Shown here piece by piece: positions 1-8,041 of a stretch of DNA of 64,000 nt. Within the stretch, counting starts at the first letter, position 1. The number at the start of each line of letters is the position of its first letter. This DNA comes from Pirellulaceae bacterium (lineage in GTDB: Bacteria > Planctomycetota > Planctomycetia > Pirellulales > Pirellulaceae): contig JAQWSU010000054.1 in NCBI GenBank assembly GCA_029243025.1, positions 1-64,000 on the forward strand. The letters run 5' to 3'. Made by a program: the position numbers and the translations under genes. The notes under the pieces were generated by a model. The model ran no database searches. It was not told the DNA's origin and worked only from the letters and a program-made list of their open reading frames with translations.

Positions 1-125
1 GCTGGAAGGGTGAGTCCGTATTGGGTAAGTGATTCATCCGGGCTATTCATGAGTGCTTCACGAGCAGTTTTGTCGTCACAGACTGCCTTGAATAGTTGAT
101 TGAATCCACTCATTTCATTTTCCAT
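1..125 (-). CDS. NHLP/Nif11-like leader peptide, partial (3' end outside window)
   Basis: The minus strand starts with ATG at 125, preceded by a good ribosome binding site (GAGG six bases upstream), and stays open to the window edge, giving 41 residues. It begins MENEMSGFNQLFKAV and ends with NSPDESLTQYGLTLPA. The pattern of a short helix, then a xxPxxxLxxYGLxLP turn, resembles the leader region of NHLP/Nif11-type precursor peptides, which carry a C-terminal core that is modified and exported as a natural product. The core, and any modifying enzyme, would lie to the left of the window. Similar turns occur in small LigA-type dioxygenase subunits, so the assignment is tentative. That it is a real gene is fairly likely because of the ribosome binding site. 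Confidence 0.5.
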   Translation of the reverse strand, partial: MENEMSGFNQLFKAVCDDKTAREALMNSPDESLTQYGLTLP

Positions 126-519
126 TTTAACCTCGTTTCATTTGTTGAAGGACGGTCAAGCCATCACTGGAGGTTGCTGGATTTCCACAGGAGCTTTGCG
201 AAGCCCTGTGACGCCAGTTGAAATTCGACTTGCTCAACTGGTTGAGGAATCCTACCAATGACGAGTCCATGAATGATGGATTTGCCGATTTGGCCTCCGA
301 TGATAGTTCACCAACACAACATCGCAAGTCCCAAAAACGCTTCGAGTCTACCGAGTGAAGCATCGCTTACAAGTGGTTCAGCAGAGTGCTCCGGTTCGAT
401 GTAATGACGACATCATGCACGGGTTCATCGAATTGAATTTTCTACCCGTTAGGCACAACCCGTGATTTGATCAGTCACACGGAGGATTGAAAATTAAATT
501 TCAAGCTGCTTTAACCTGT
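126..519. other. intergenic, no gene recognised
   Basis: A minus-strand open frame of 78 codons (127-363) runs through here, but its composition is unlike a protein and it has no recognisable domain. It ends directly at the leader-peptide ribosome binding site. The stretch most likely holds the leader-peptide promoter and the 3' flank of the LamG gene. Confidence 0.4.
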
Positions 520-1698
520 TCAACGATGGCGGCGGAAGCTTAAGGCGACGCAAGTTCCGACCAGGATCAGACAAGCAGAGGTTGGTTCGGGAACTGCGGC
601 GGCTTCGACGCGAGGGCCTACCTCATATCCACCGTCTGTGAAAGCAACGACGAAATCTGACCTGTCTAAGTCGGCATCGCCATTCCAGTCCCCGGTTGCC
701 CAGGTTGAGTTACCCGCAATGCCGTCTTCATACTCGCCCGCTGTGAAAACGACAACAAAGTCACCACTGTTGAACTCGCCGTTCAGGTCGGAATCGCCGA
801 TGTAGGTCAGCTTGAGTGTCTTGACCCAAAAATCCCGGTCACCTGAGTCAACCGTTCCACTTCCGTCTAAATCGAACGAAGCATCACCGCCGGTGCGAAT
901 TGCAGCCGATAGCAAGTCGATGTCCGGCGCATCCAGGATTTCGTTTTTATTGAAATCTCCGATGATGCCGGCACTCAAAAACGAATCAGGGATTAGCTGA
1001 GCATCTCCCTGCAGCACGCCGTCGTTGCCGAAACTCGAGGCGTCTTTGATGACTCCATTTTCGACCGTGTCAAAATGATAAAGTGCAACCGTATGTTCGT
1101 CGGACGAATATGCGGTCGTGGGCAGCGGGAACGATTCCTCCGCCTCATATCGGACAATATTCGAGAGTCGGACTTCATCGACAAGTCCTTCAAAACTGCT
1201 GTTTGTCTCATCGCCACGTGTTCGGCGTCCAACTTTTAGAGTGTCCGGCGAGTCGTTAACTCCGTCTCCTTCCAGAAAACTTTCGGCTACCCATTCACCA
1301 TCCATGAACATGTTGATGATTTCACCATCCCACGTCATTGCCAAATGCGTCCATTCATCGATTGGGACTTCAAACCCGCTATAGTGCCATTTCCAAGCCT
1401 GGTCTTGCGGTCTGACGGCCGTATCATACATACCATTCACAACTGCGAACTCGTAAGAATCTTCTTTGTTGACGACCAAGTTTTCTCGGTCCAAGACCTC
1501 TGCTTTGACCCACGCCTCCAGCGTGAAAACCTCGAGGTCTACATCCAAGCTGTCCGAATCGGGGACTTCAAAGAAACTATCAGGGTCACCAACTAGCTCA
1601 AGCACCTGATTGCCGCCAATGGCGAATTGACTCAAGAGGCTACAAATCACAGTGACAAGAACAGCAGACAGTAGATTACGTTCGTTCATGAGATTCAT
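520..1698 (-). CDS. secreted LamG-domain protein with dockerin-like EF-hand repeats and PEP-CTERM anchor
   Basis: This is a 392-residue extracellular protein. Residues 1-28 form a signal peptide ending near FAIGG. Residues about 30-235 form a LamG/concanavalin A-like jelly roll, recognisable by FTLEAWVKAE near the start, the middle segment WTHLAMTWDG and the closing VALYHFDT. Residues about 245-365 contain four Ca-binding DxDxDG-type loops (for example DFNKNEILD, DLDGSGTVD, DSDLNGEFN, DWNGDADLD). The C-terminus is VPEPTS, a hydrophobic stretch and RRHR, a PEP-CTERM sorting signal. Such domains usually bind carbohydrate or mediate adhesion. The EF-hand block is shared with four other proteins in this window. 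The true ligand is unknown. Confidence 0.8.
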   Translation of the reverse strand: MNLMNERNLLSAVLVTVICSLLSQFAIGGNQVLELVGDPDSFFEVPDSDSLDVDLEVFTLEAWVKAEVLDRENLVVNKEDSYEFAVVNGMYDTAVRPQDQAWKWHYSGFEVPIDEWTHLAMTWDGEIINMFMDGEWVAESFLEGDGVNDSPDTLKVGRRTRGDETNSSFEGLVDEVRLSNIVRYEAEESFPLPTTAYSSDEHTVALYHFDTVENGVIKDASSFGNDGVLQGDAQLIPDSFLSAGIIGDFNKNEILDAPDIDLLSAAIRTGGDASFDLDGSGTVDSGDRDFWVKTLKLTYIGDSDLNGEFNSGDFVVVFTAGEYEDGIAGNSTWATGDWNGDADLDRSDFVVAFTDGGYEVGPRVEAAAVPEPTSACLILVGTCVALSFRRHR

Positions 1699-2296
1699 CC
1701 AATCAAAGATGAGGAGCGTTCATTACGAGTCAAAGTATGGTGGATTCATCGTGCGGTTACAAGAAACAAAAAAACTGTGCCGTGTTTGCGAGTGAAATGC
1801 GTAAGAAGCTGAAGGCTTGTCACTACGAAAATAGCGACCTTGGGTTATGAAAAATAACCTTTGGTTTCATTCGTGATGTTCAGTTATCGATGATAGATCC
1901 AGGGCTGAAATGACTATTTTTAAATGCAAATGGAACATCCTGCTTAAGCGAGAAGTTGATCGTTTAACCCTTCAGTCGGTTTCGAATTCCGGCCATTACT
2001 TTTTTCAGGCGGGAGGAACTTCTTCATCTCGATTGGTATCGCGTTGGAATTTCATCAGTGTGTGTGGTTAGTGTCGCAGTTTGTGTCCCCATGAGGTCGT
2101 AGCTATCGCCTAATTGTTTCTGCTGTTTGAGTAAACTTGTTGTCGCATCAGCTGCGTTTTTTGATTCTCATGTGACGCGCGAAGTTGTCTCGCGATTGGT
2201 ACAATTCTGGATTGATGTGGTCGTCGTATTTTTCAGTGACGCAACCGAGATACTCCCCAAACATGAAGCCGATATTTGCTTGTTTGAAAGGCCAAA
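1699..2296. other. divergent intergenic region, promoters presumed
   Basis: This 598-base gap separates the divergent LamG and DUF1080 genes, so it should hold both promoters. No convincing ORF is present. One short inverted repeat is listed separately. Confidence 0.4.
1843..1859. promoter_or_regulatory. short perfect inverted repeat
   Basis: GGTTAT and ATAACC flank the loop GAAAA. The stem is six base pairs. It lies in the divergent region upstream of the LamG gene and could be an operator or a hairpin in a leader transcript. The role is not known, and a stem this short can arise by chance. Confidence 0.25.
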
Positions 2297-2929
2297 ATGA
2301 AATATCTGATTCTTTTAATTGCCCTCGCTATTCTGACGCCCGATGTAGATGTGGTAGCCGAAGAGTTTGGGCCTTTGTTCAACGGTAAATCGCTGAACGG
2401 TTGGATGTCGACTCCCGGCGGTGATTGGAAGGTCAAGAACGGAGTGATTATTGGTACGAGTGAGAAATCCGAGAGTCGCCACGGAATCTTGCTCTCCGAT
2501 CGGAAGTACAAGGATTTCGTGGTAAAGGGCAAGTTTCGTGTGATGAAGGGGGACAGTGGTTTCTATTTTCGCGCCGAACCAGTTCAGAGTAGTGTCAGCG
2601 TCCATGGTTTTCAGGTTGAAATTGACACGTCTCAAGAAACGGGTGGCTTATATGAAACCGGCGGTCGTGGGTGGGTGAAACAACCGTCGGTCGATGTGAT
2701 CAAGCAACGCAAGTATGAGCCAGGCCAGTGGACCGATCTCGAATTGAGCGCTGTTGGGAAAGATGTCATTGTCAAAATCAACGGGGTAGTGTCTGCCAAG
2801 CTTGAGAATGACAAGGGGCGCCGTGAGGGCCATTTTGGCCTGCAACTGCATGGAGGGCAGGATATGCACGTTGAGTTTCGAGATCTTGTTCTGGCCGAGA
2901 TTAACGGAGAGTCAAGTCGTGAGAGGTAA
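2297..2929 (+). CDS. DUF1080 (3-keto-disaccharide hydrolase-like) secreted protein
   Basis: This is a 210-residue protein with a signal peptide (residues 1-22, ending VVAEE) followed by a single DUF1080 jelly-roll domain. Family hallmarks visible are FGPLFNGKSLNGW at the start of the domain, WKVKNGVIIG, DFVVKGKFRV, GFYFRAEP, and the closing HFGLQLHGGQDMHVEFRDL. DUF1080 domains are abundant in planctomycetes; some members hydrolyse 3-keto-disaccharides made by Gfo/Idh-type dehydrogenases. The gene stands alone on the plus strand, so partner genes cannot be inferred from an operon. Length and both ends fit a complete family member. Confidence 0.88.
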   Translation: MKYLILLIALAILTPDVDVVAEEFGPLFNGKSLNGWMSTPGGDWKVKNGVIIGTSEKSESRHGILLSDRKYKDFVVKGKFRVMKGDSGFYFRAEPVQSSVSVHGFQVEIDTSQETGGLYETGGRGWVKQPSVDVIKQRKYEPGQWTDLELSAVGKDVIVKINGVVSAKLENDKGRREGHFGLQLHGGQDMHVEFRDLVLAEINGESSRER

Positions 2930-3380
2930 AGGGGGCTGACTTTCAACGAGCTGTCTTGGCGTGATTGTTTTCGATGGTCGACACGACAATTTTTCCACCT
3001 GGGCGGTACCAGGAACGATCGGTCTCAATCCGGTTGATCAAGGCAGTGGTACAAACCTCAAGCTGATTCACGATCTTACGCATCGTCTGCCTGTCAGCAC
3101 GACACCCTTTGGGATGCGCGGAGATGACGAGCGGATATGACGAGCGGATATGACGATCTGAGCGACTGGGTCACAATCGTTGAGCGTCGGCAGTTTGCAG
3201 CGACGTTATTGAAATCCAAGCTTGCGAGTCCACCAGATCCTTAATGGCTCAAAACCAAGTATGGCTGGCAGGGCATTGCGAGCCAGATGGTACAACGAAT
3301 TCAAGATTTGAAGGTCTGTTGACGGTTCAATTGCTTCGTGCCGTGACTGTCGAAGTCGGTGTGATTGTACCCCCTTCGGA
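2930..3380. other. intergenic with a possible small ORF and a tandem repeat
   Basis: The region lies between the ends of convergent genes. A minus-strand open frame ends with TGA at 2943-2945 and has an ATG at 3083 (46 residues, including ETDRSWYRPGGKIVVST). Upstream of that ATG the frame stays open and reads ISAHPKGCRADRQT, which looks protein-like, but no family was recognised. It may be the 3' remnant of a lost gene. A 13-bp tandem repeat lies inside this frame. Confidence 0.3.
3116..3154. repeat. 13-bp tandem repeat, about three copies
   Basis: The unit GAGCGGATATGAC occurs perfectly at 3129-3141 and 3142-3154, and imperfectly at 3116-3128 (GCGCGGAGATGAC). It looks like a slippage-type duplication in non-coding or decaying sequence. 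Confidence 0.75.
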
Positions 3381-6300
3381 TTAGTGACTGATCGGCTGTG
3401 AAATTCGTAGGTAAGCAAAGAAGTCTCGCAATTCTTGATTCGTCATTTCATCGAGTAATCCGGTTGGCATGAGGCTCCGTCCAACGGGTGTGATTGCATC
3501 CACCTCCTTACGTTGGATACGGATATCTTCACCAGCCTTTCCTCGCAGGGTGACAATTTGTGTGTCTTGATCCGTTACAAAGCCTGAGAGTAAACGGCCC
3601 TCGCTAGTCTCTATCGTGACGTATTCGAAACCTTCGCGGATTTCAATATTGGGAGTGATCACACTCGTCAGTAGCGTGTCAAGATTGCCACGCTGGTAAG
3701 GTGTGAGGTCAGGGCCAATGTTACCACCCTTGTGAAACAATCGATGACAGGTGGCACATTGTTTCTTGAAAGTTGCCTCACCTGCATAGGGATTTCCTGT
3801 TCCGTTGGCGAGGATGTCGCGAACTTGTTGGATGCGTTGTTGAAAATCCAATGCCTGGCTTTGCTCGCTTTTCCCCAAATGCTGTTTTGCTGCGGTGGCG
3901 ATCGGGGCGTCGGGATGTGTACGGAGTCGATCAGCCACATCACGAGGGATCACAGACGGATCGATCTTGCCAGCTGCAATGCTCTCCGTGAGTTGCCGCG
4001 TCCAGACATTTCGGCAGAGCATCAAGTCGAAGAAAGCAGGGAGGACTTCGTCTGGAAATCGCGAGTGATTACCGAGTAGACGTTCACCAATTTCGGGAGC
4101 GGAAAAAGCGGAGACGGCTGTTAACGCTGCTCGTTGAAGTGCCGAGTCGCTGGCGGTTAGGGAAAGATCAAGCAGCGGCTGTAGGCTTTCGTCCGGTTTG
4201 ACTTCGCCTAAGGTGCGTGTGATCGCGATCCGATCCACGGAAGGGAGCGTTTCTTTTTGGAGCAGTCCGATCGCTTCGCGGATCGCTTGCACGTCTCCCA
4301 GACGTACGCGTAGTTCCAGCGATGATTGCCCGCTATTGACCAGGGAGTTGGCGAGATTGCTCGGCAGTCCGACCATTCGCCGCCCAACGTAAGCCTGCTC
4401 AAAGCCTTTCAATAGCTCGTCCATTTGGTTTTTTTCGGTAGTGATTTTTAATAATCTTGCGCAATGTTGGAGGTCTTGGTTTTTCCCCTTGAGCGCCAAG
4501 CTCCGCATTATTCGTGCCAGAATGTGTCGAATCACCATCGGTTCACGACGAAAACGAGGGTTCTCAAACAACGCCATGACTGCATCGCGTTCACGATCGA
4601 GATTAGCTTCGATGACCCACCAACAGAGCAGCGGCAGATAGGGATCATCGATGTCTTCGCGATGTTTTAACAGCGCACTTACCAAAGAAATCGCCTGGTC
4701 CGGTGGTAGGCGACGTGCAGAGCCTGCGAGTTGAGAACGAACCTCCGCATTTTTTTCGTTCGCTGCAAGGGCGAGAATGGTTGGGTAAAGATTTTCGGGA
4801 ACGCGGGCTGCTTTCGATGGATTTGCACCGAGGCTATCGATCAGTCCAACTTGATTGCGTTTGTTGGCAAAGCCCACATCATCACAGATGAAGCGAACCG
4901 TCCAGTAGCGGACAAGTGGAGATTCGTGTCCCAGAGCATCCAACGCGGTTTTCTGATCCAAGCCAAAGCCTTGATACAAGGCCCACAGTGCATTCAGGGA
5001 TTCCTGGTGTTCTCCGCTGACCACCAATTGTTGCAACTTGATTGCTGAACTTGGATCTTTGCGTTCGCCCAATAGTCGCACTGCCGTGTGACGGTGCCAG
5101 CGGTTTGGATGACGAAGCAGATCGATCAGTTGGTCGGTTGACTTGGCATGGAGATTGAGATCTCGCTCGGTTTTTTCCTGTTTGCCGCGCAAGCGGAAGA
5201 TGCGCCCTGTGGTGGGGTCGATTTGGCTTTGATAGTGCTGCCCGTGCGCAATGTAGTGTTCGTAAAAGTCGGCAACCAGGACCGATCCATCTGGCGCATT
5301 GCCAATATAAACAGGTCGAAAAGCGAAATCGTCAGACGTCAGTACTTTGTCCAAATCATTGGTTTTGAACGTGGCGCCTCGTGGCTGGCGCTGGCTCGCA
5401 ATCACAAAGTTGTGCAGCGGTTCCACACTAAAAAAGGTGCGCTGATATTTCGCTGGTAGCGCTGTTGCTTCCACGAATGTGGCGAAATGCGTGAAACGCG
5501 GAATCGGCTGCTCGCTTGCCATCATGGGCAGGTCACCAAATGCGAATGGATTTCGAACAGGACCAAACTTGTTGGGTGACGTGCCTTGCATGAGATGTAA
5601 GCCGCCCTGCATGTAATGCCAACCGCGAGTCTGTCCGCCATTATTTCCTGTGAACAGACGGCCGCCCGAATCAATTTCCAAACCAAAGTTGTTACCACCG
5701 CCCTCAGAGAAAATCTCAAATCGTTGGCTTTCGGGGTGATAACGCCACACCATGCAACCCTGGAAGTAGACGCCCGGTGAATTGGGTGGATCGATTTTCG
5801 GTCGTGTTACATGACACGAGGTCGTGCTTCCTTGGGCACCATAGAGCCATCCATCCATTCCCCATACCAGTCCATTGGCAACCGAATGCGTGTCTTCCAT
5901 GCCGAAGCCGCTTAAATGGACAACAGGAGGTCCGTCAGGCACATCGTCAAAGTCTTCGTCGGGATAAAACAACAGGTAAGGCGTGTGCATTACCCAGACG
6001 CCACCGCGGCCGCGAATTGCAGCGTTGGCCATGTTAAGACCGTCCTGGAAAATCTTGTGGTGGTCGTACTTGCCGTCACCGGTTGTGTCTTCATGGATAG
6101 AAATAACATCGCGTCCGCGATCGTGATGGGGTGGGGGCGGAGGTGTCTTGTCATAGTGGGATCGGTAATAACGATCGCGGCTGATCATTTGCAAACCGGC
6201 CGGATACGGATATTGTCGGTATTGAGCGACCCACAAACGCCCGCGAGAATCGAAACTGAAATAGGTGGGCTGAGCGACTAAGGGTTCGGCTAGCATCAGT

Positions 6301-6977
6301 TCGACAAGCAGATCATCGGCAGCCTTCATTTTTGCGTGAGAGTCTGCGGGAAGAAGTTTCTCGCCATGAAACAGCTTGTTCGCTTCGCCGAGCACGCGAT
6401 TCGATTCGTGAAACTGGTCGAAGCCGGTCGTTGTTGGCTTCGTTTCCAAGGATCCACCTAAGCGTGCCGATTTGTTTTCTCGTTGAAAATCCCATTTACC
6501 CTTGAGAACACATTCCCAGAAATAATTCATGACGAAGGGTGCTTCGCTGAGGAAGCCCCCCTTGCCGTTGGGGGAATACACCCGTATCGACAATTCGTTC
6601 CATTGATCAGGGACAAGACTGCCGGAAGGGATTTTGTGTCGATGATTTCCTTGGAGGCCATCCTGATAGTCAGGCGGGAATTCACCGCCGGTGCCGATTT
6701 GCTTGCCATTGATGAAAACCTCGTGAGCGCCTGCCAGACTACGGATGTTAAGGATCACCGACTCGCCGTACAGATCTCGTTCGTGCTTACTGAAGAAGGT
6801 GCCGTGTGGCTTGAACCAGGTTCGATACCAGGCATATCCTGTAAAATCCTGTTCACTCGGGACTGATACCGATTCCCATTCATCGCCGTTTACACTGGTT
6901 GTGGGGTTCAACAACGGGCAAGTGAACAGGATCACAATCAAGATCTTCGAATATTGGTTCATGAATGTCTGTTTCAT
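3381..6977 (-). CDS. large secreted PVC-type haem dehydrogenase (galactose-binding-like, propeller, HEAT, cytochrome c)
   Basis: This is a 1198-residue secreted protein. A signal peptide occupies residues about 1-31. Residues about 35-160 form a sugar-binding jelly roll (WYRTWFKP, AGAHEVFINGKQIG). Residues about 215-600 form the PVC-type membrane-bound dehydrogenase propeller (LLVELMLAEPLVAQPTYFSF, GRLWVAQYRQYP, DTTGDGKYD). Residues about 610-1060 are HEAT-like helical repeats. A haem c domain follows, with CATCH near residue 1073 and the typical ending GRSLMPTGLLDEMT. It probably oxidises sugars or alcohols outside the cytoplasmic membrane and passes electrons to its own haem. It is the last gene of a minus-strand set with a Gfo/Idh oxidoreductase and another haem protein. 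The substrate is unknown. Confidence 0.85.
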   Translation of the reverse strand: MKQTFMNQYSKILIVILFTCPLLNPTTSVNGDEWESVSVPSEQDFTGYAWYRTWFKPHGTFFSKHERDLYGESVILNIRSLAGAHEVFINGKQIGTGGEFPPDYQDGLQGNHRHKIPSGSLVPDQWNELSIRVYSPNGKGGFLSEAPFVMNYFWECVLKGKWDFQRENKSARLGGSLETKPTTTGFDQFHESNRVLGEANKLFHGEKLLPADSHAKMKAADDLLVELMLAEPLVAQPTYFSFDSRGRLWVAQYRQYPYPAGLQMISRDRYYRSHYDKTPPPPPHHDRGRDVISIHEDTTGDGKYDHHKIFQDGLNMANAAIRGRGGVWVMHTPYLLFYPDEDFDDVPDGPPVVHLSGFGMEDTHSVANGLVWGMDGWLYGAQGSTTSCHVTRPKIDPPNSPGVYFQGCMVWRYHPESQRFEIFSEGGGNNFGLEIDSGGRLFTGNNGGQTRGWHYMQGGLHLMQGTSPNKFGPVRNPFAFGDLPMMASEQPIPRFTHFATFVEATALPAKYQRTFFSVEPLHNFVIASQRQPRGATFKTNDLDKVLTSDDFAFRPVYIGNAPDGSVLVADFYEHYIAHGQHYQSQIDPTTGRIFRLRGKQEKTERDLNLHAKSTDQLIDLLRHPNRWHRHTAVRLLGERKDPSSAIKLQQLVVSGEHQESLNALWALYQGFGLDQKTALDALGHESPLVRYWTVRFICDDVGFANKRNQVGLIDSLGANPSKAARVPENLYPTILALAANEKNAEVRSQLAGSARRLPPDQAISLVSALLKHREDIDDPYLPLLCWWVIEANLDRERDAVMALFENPRFRREPMVIRHILARIMRSLALKGKNQDLQHCARLLKITTEKNQMDELLKGFEQAYVGRRMVGLPSNLANSLVNSGQSSLELRVRLGDVQAIREAIGLLQKETLPSVDRIAITRTLGEVKPDESLQPLLDLSLTASDSALQRAALTAVSAFSAPEIGERLLGNHSRFPDEVLPAFFDLMLCRNVWTRQLTESIAAGKIDPSVIPRDVADRLRTHPDAPIATAAKQHLGKSEQSQALDFQQRIQQVRDILANGTGNPYAGEATFKKQCATCHRLFHKGGNIGPDLTPYQRGNLDTLLTSVITPNIEIREGFEYVTIETSEGRLLSGFVTDQDTQIVTLRGKAGEDIRIQRKEVDAITPVGRSLMPTGLLDEMTNQELRDFFAYLRISQPISH

Positions 6978-7023
6978 CAGGGCATGCTGAGCGAGGAAAT
7001 TAATTTGGTTCCACTCGTGGACT

Positions 7024-8037
7024 TCATTCGTGATTTGCTGCTTGCTGAGCCTTTTGCATGACGCTGCTCAGCGTGACAGGAGTTCCGCCTAGTCGTTTGC
7101 TTTCGTCGGCCGCTTCCATAAAGGCAAAGATCTCCAACGTTTGTTCTGCAGAGACGGGCGGTTTTCCTGTTTTGAAAAATCGAATGATTTCTACGATCAG
7201 CGGTTCATAACCGTCAAAGCCACCACCGGAGACGATTCCTTTCGTACCAAAGACCGTGGATCCATAACCTCGCTGTCCGTCTCGAATACCACGGAAGTTT
7301 CCAATGCGACCGTCCTTCCAGACGCCGACTGCCATGTCGGTACCCTGCGTTTGGATGCGAGAAACAGAAACACAGCCGCTCCCCATGATTGTAAAAAGGG
7401 GTTCGACTCCGTGAATGCCATACCAGAACAAATCAGGATGGTGTGGTTCTAATGGACAGGGGGCATATTGATCGCACCCTATCAGTTCGCCCAGTTGTGG
7501 ATCTTGCCGAAGGTTAGCCGTTCGCGAGGAAAATCGCAGTGCTGAACTGGAAAAGCAGGGCACGTTGTGTTGCTGAGCCAGTTGGAAGATTTTGATGGCA
7601 TCCGTAAGTGAGTTCGCGATTGGTTTGTCGACAAAGACCGACTTACCCGCCTCAAACACTGGGCGGACTTCGGCCAAGTGCTTTCGTCCATCGATGCTCA
7701 AGATCATCACCACATCGACCTTTGGTAAGAGTTCGTTGATCGAGTTGACAAGTTCGACGCCCAACTTTTTGACTGGCTCGACTTGCGCCCGAAGCAGTTC
7801 CATGCTCTGCGGAATATCAGGGCTGCCGCCGGGGAATCCGGCCACCACGGTCATGTCGGCAAGTTCTCCCGTTGCCTCTGGGTCATTGATGATTTTTGTC
7901 CATGCTAAGGCATGCGCGTCCATGCCGATGATGCCGGCTTTGATTGGCAGGGATGGCTGATCGGCCCAGCCGATTTCGAAAGACAGTGAAAGGAAGCATG
8001 CCGCCAGCAGGACGTCGTGGATTAACTTGAATCGCAT
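7024..8037 (-). CDS. secreted Gfo/Idh/MocA family oxidoreductase
   Basis: This is a 337-residue protein. ATG at 8037 is chosen because GGAG lies seven bases upstream and because the longer frame would overlap the preceding gene. Residues 1-25 form a signal peptide (LLAACFLSLSFEIGWADQ). The rest has a Rossmann-like N-terminal part (KAGIIGMDAHALAW, VDVVMILSIDGRKH) and a conserved FVDKPIANSL element matching the EKP-type motif of the family, followed by a C-terminal substrate domain. The family uses NAD(P) to oxidise sugars, polyols or amino sugars. Secreted members typically retain a tightly bound cofactor. The gene sits four bases downstream of a haem dehydrogenase gene and is probably co-transcribed with it. 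Confidence 0.85.
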   Translation of the reverse strand: MRFKLIHDVLLAACFLSLSFEIGWADQPSLPIKAGIIGMDAHALAWTKIINDPEATGELADMTVVAGFPGGSPDIPQSMELLRAQVEPVKKLGVELVNSINELLPKVDVVMILSIDGRKHLAEVRPVFEAGKSVFVDKPIANSLTDAIKIFQLAQQHNVPCFSSSALRFSSRTANLRQDPQLGELIGCDQYAPCPLEPHHPDLFWYGIHGVEPLFTIMGSGCVSVSRIQTQGTDMAVGVWKDGRIGNFRGIRDGQRGYGSTVFGTKGIVSGGGFDGYEPLIVEIIRFFKTGKPPVSAEQTLEIFAFMEAADESKRLGGTPVTLSSVMQKAQQAANHE

Positions 8038-8041
8038 GGTG

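Noticed and set aside
127-363. 78-codon minus-strand ORF upstream of the leader peptide
   Set aside because: It has no ribosome binding site or domain, and its end overlaps the ribosome binding region of the next gene.
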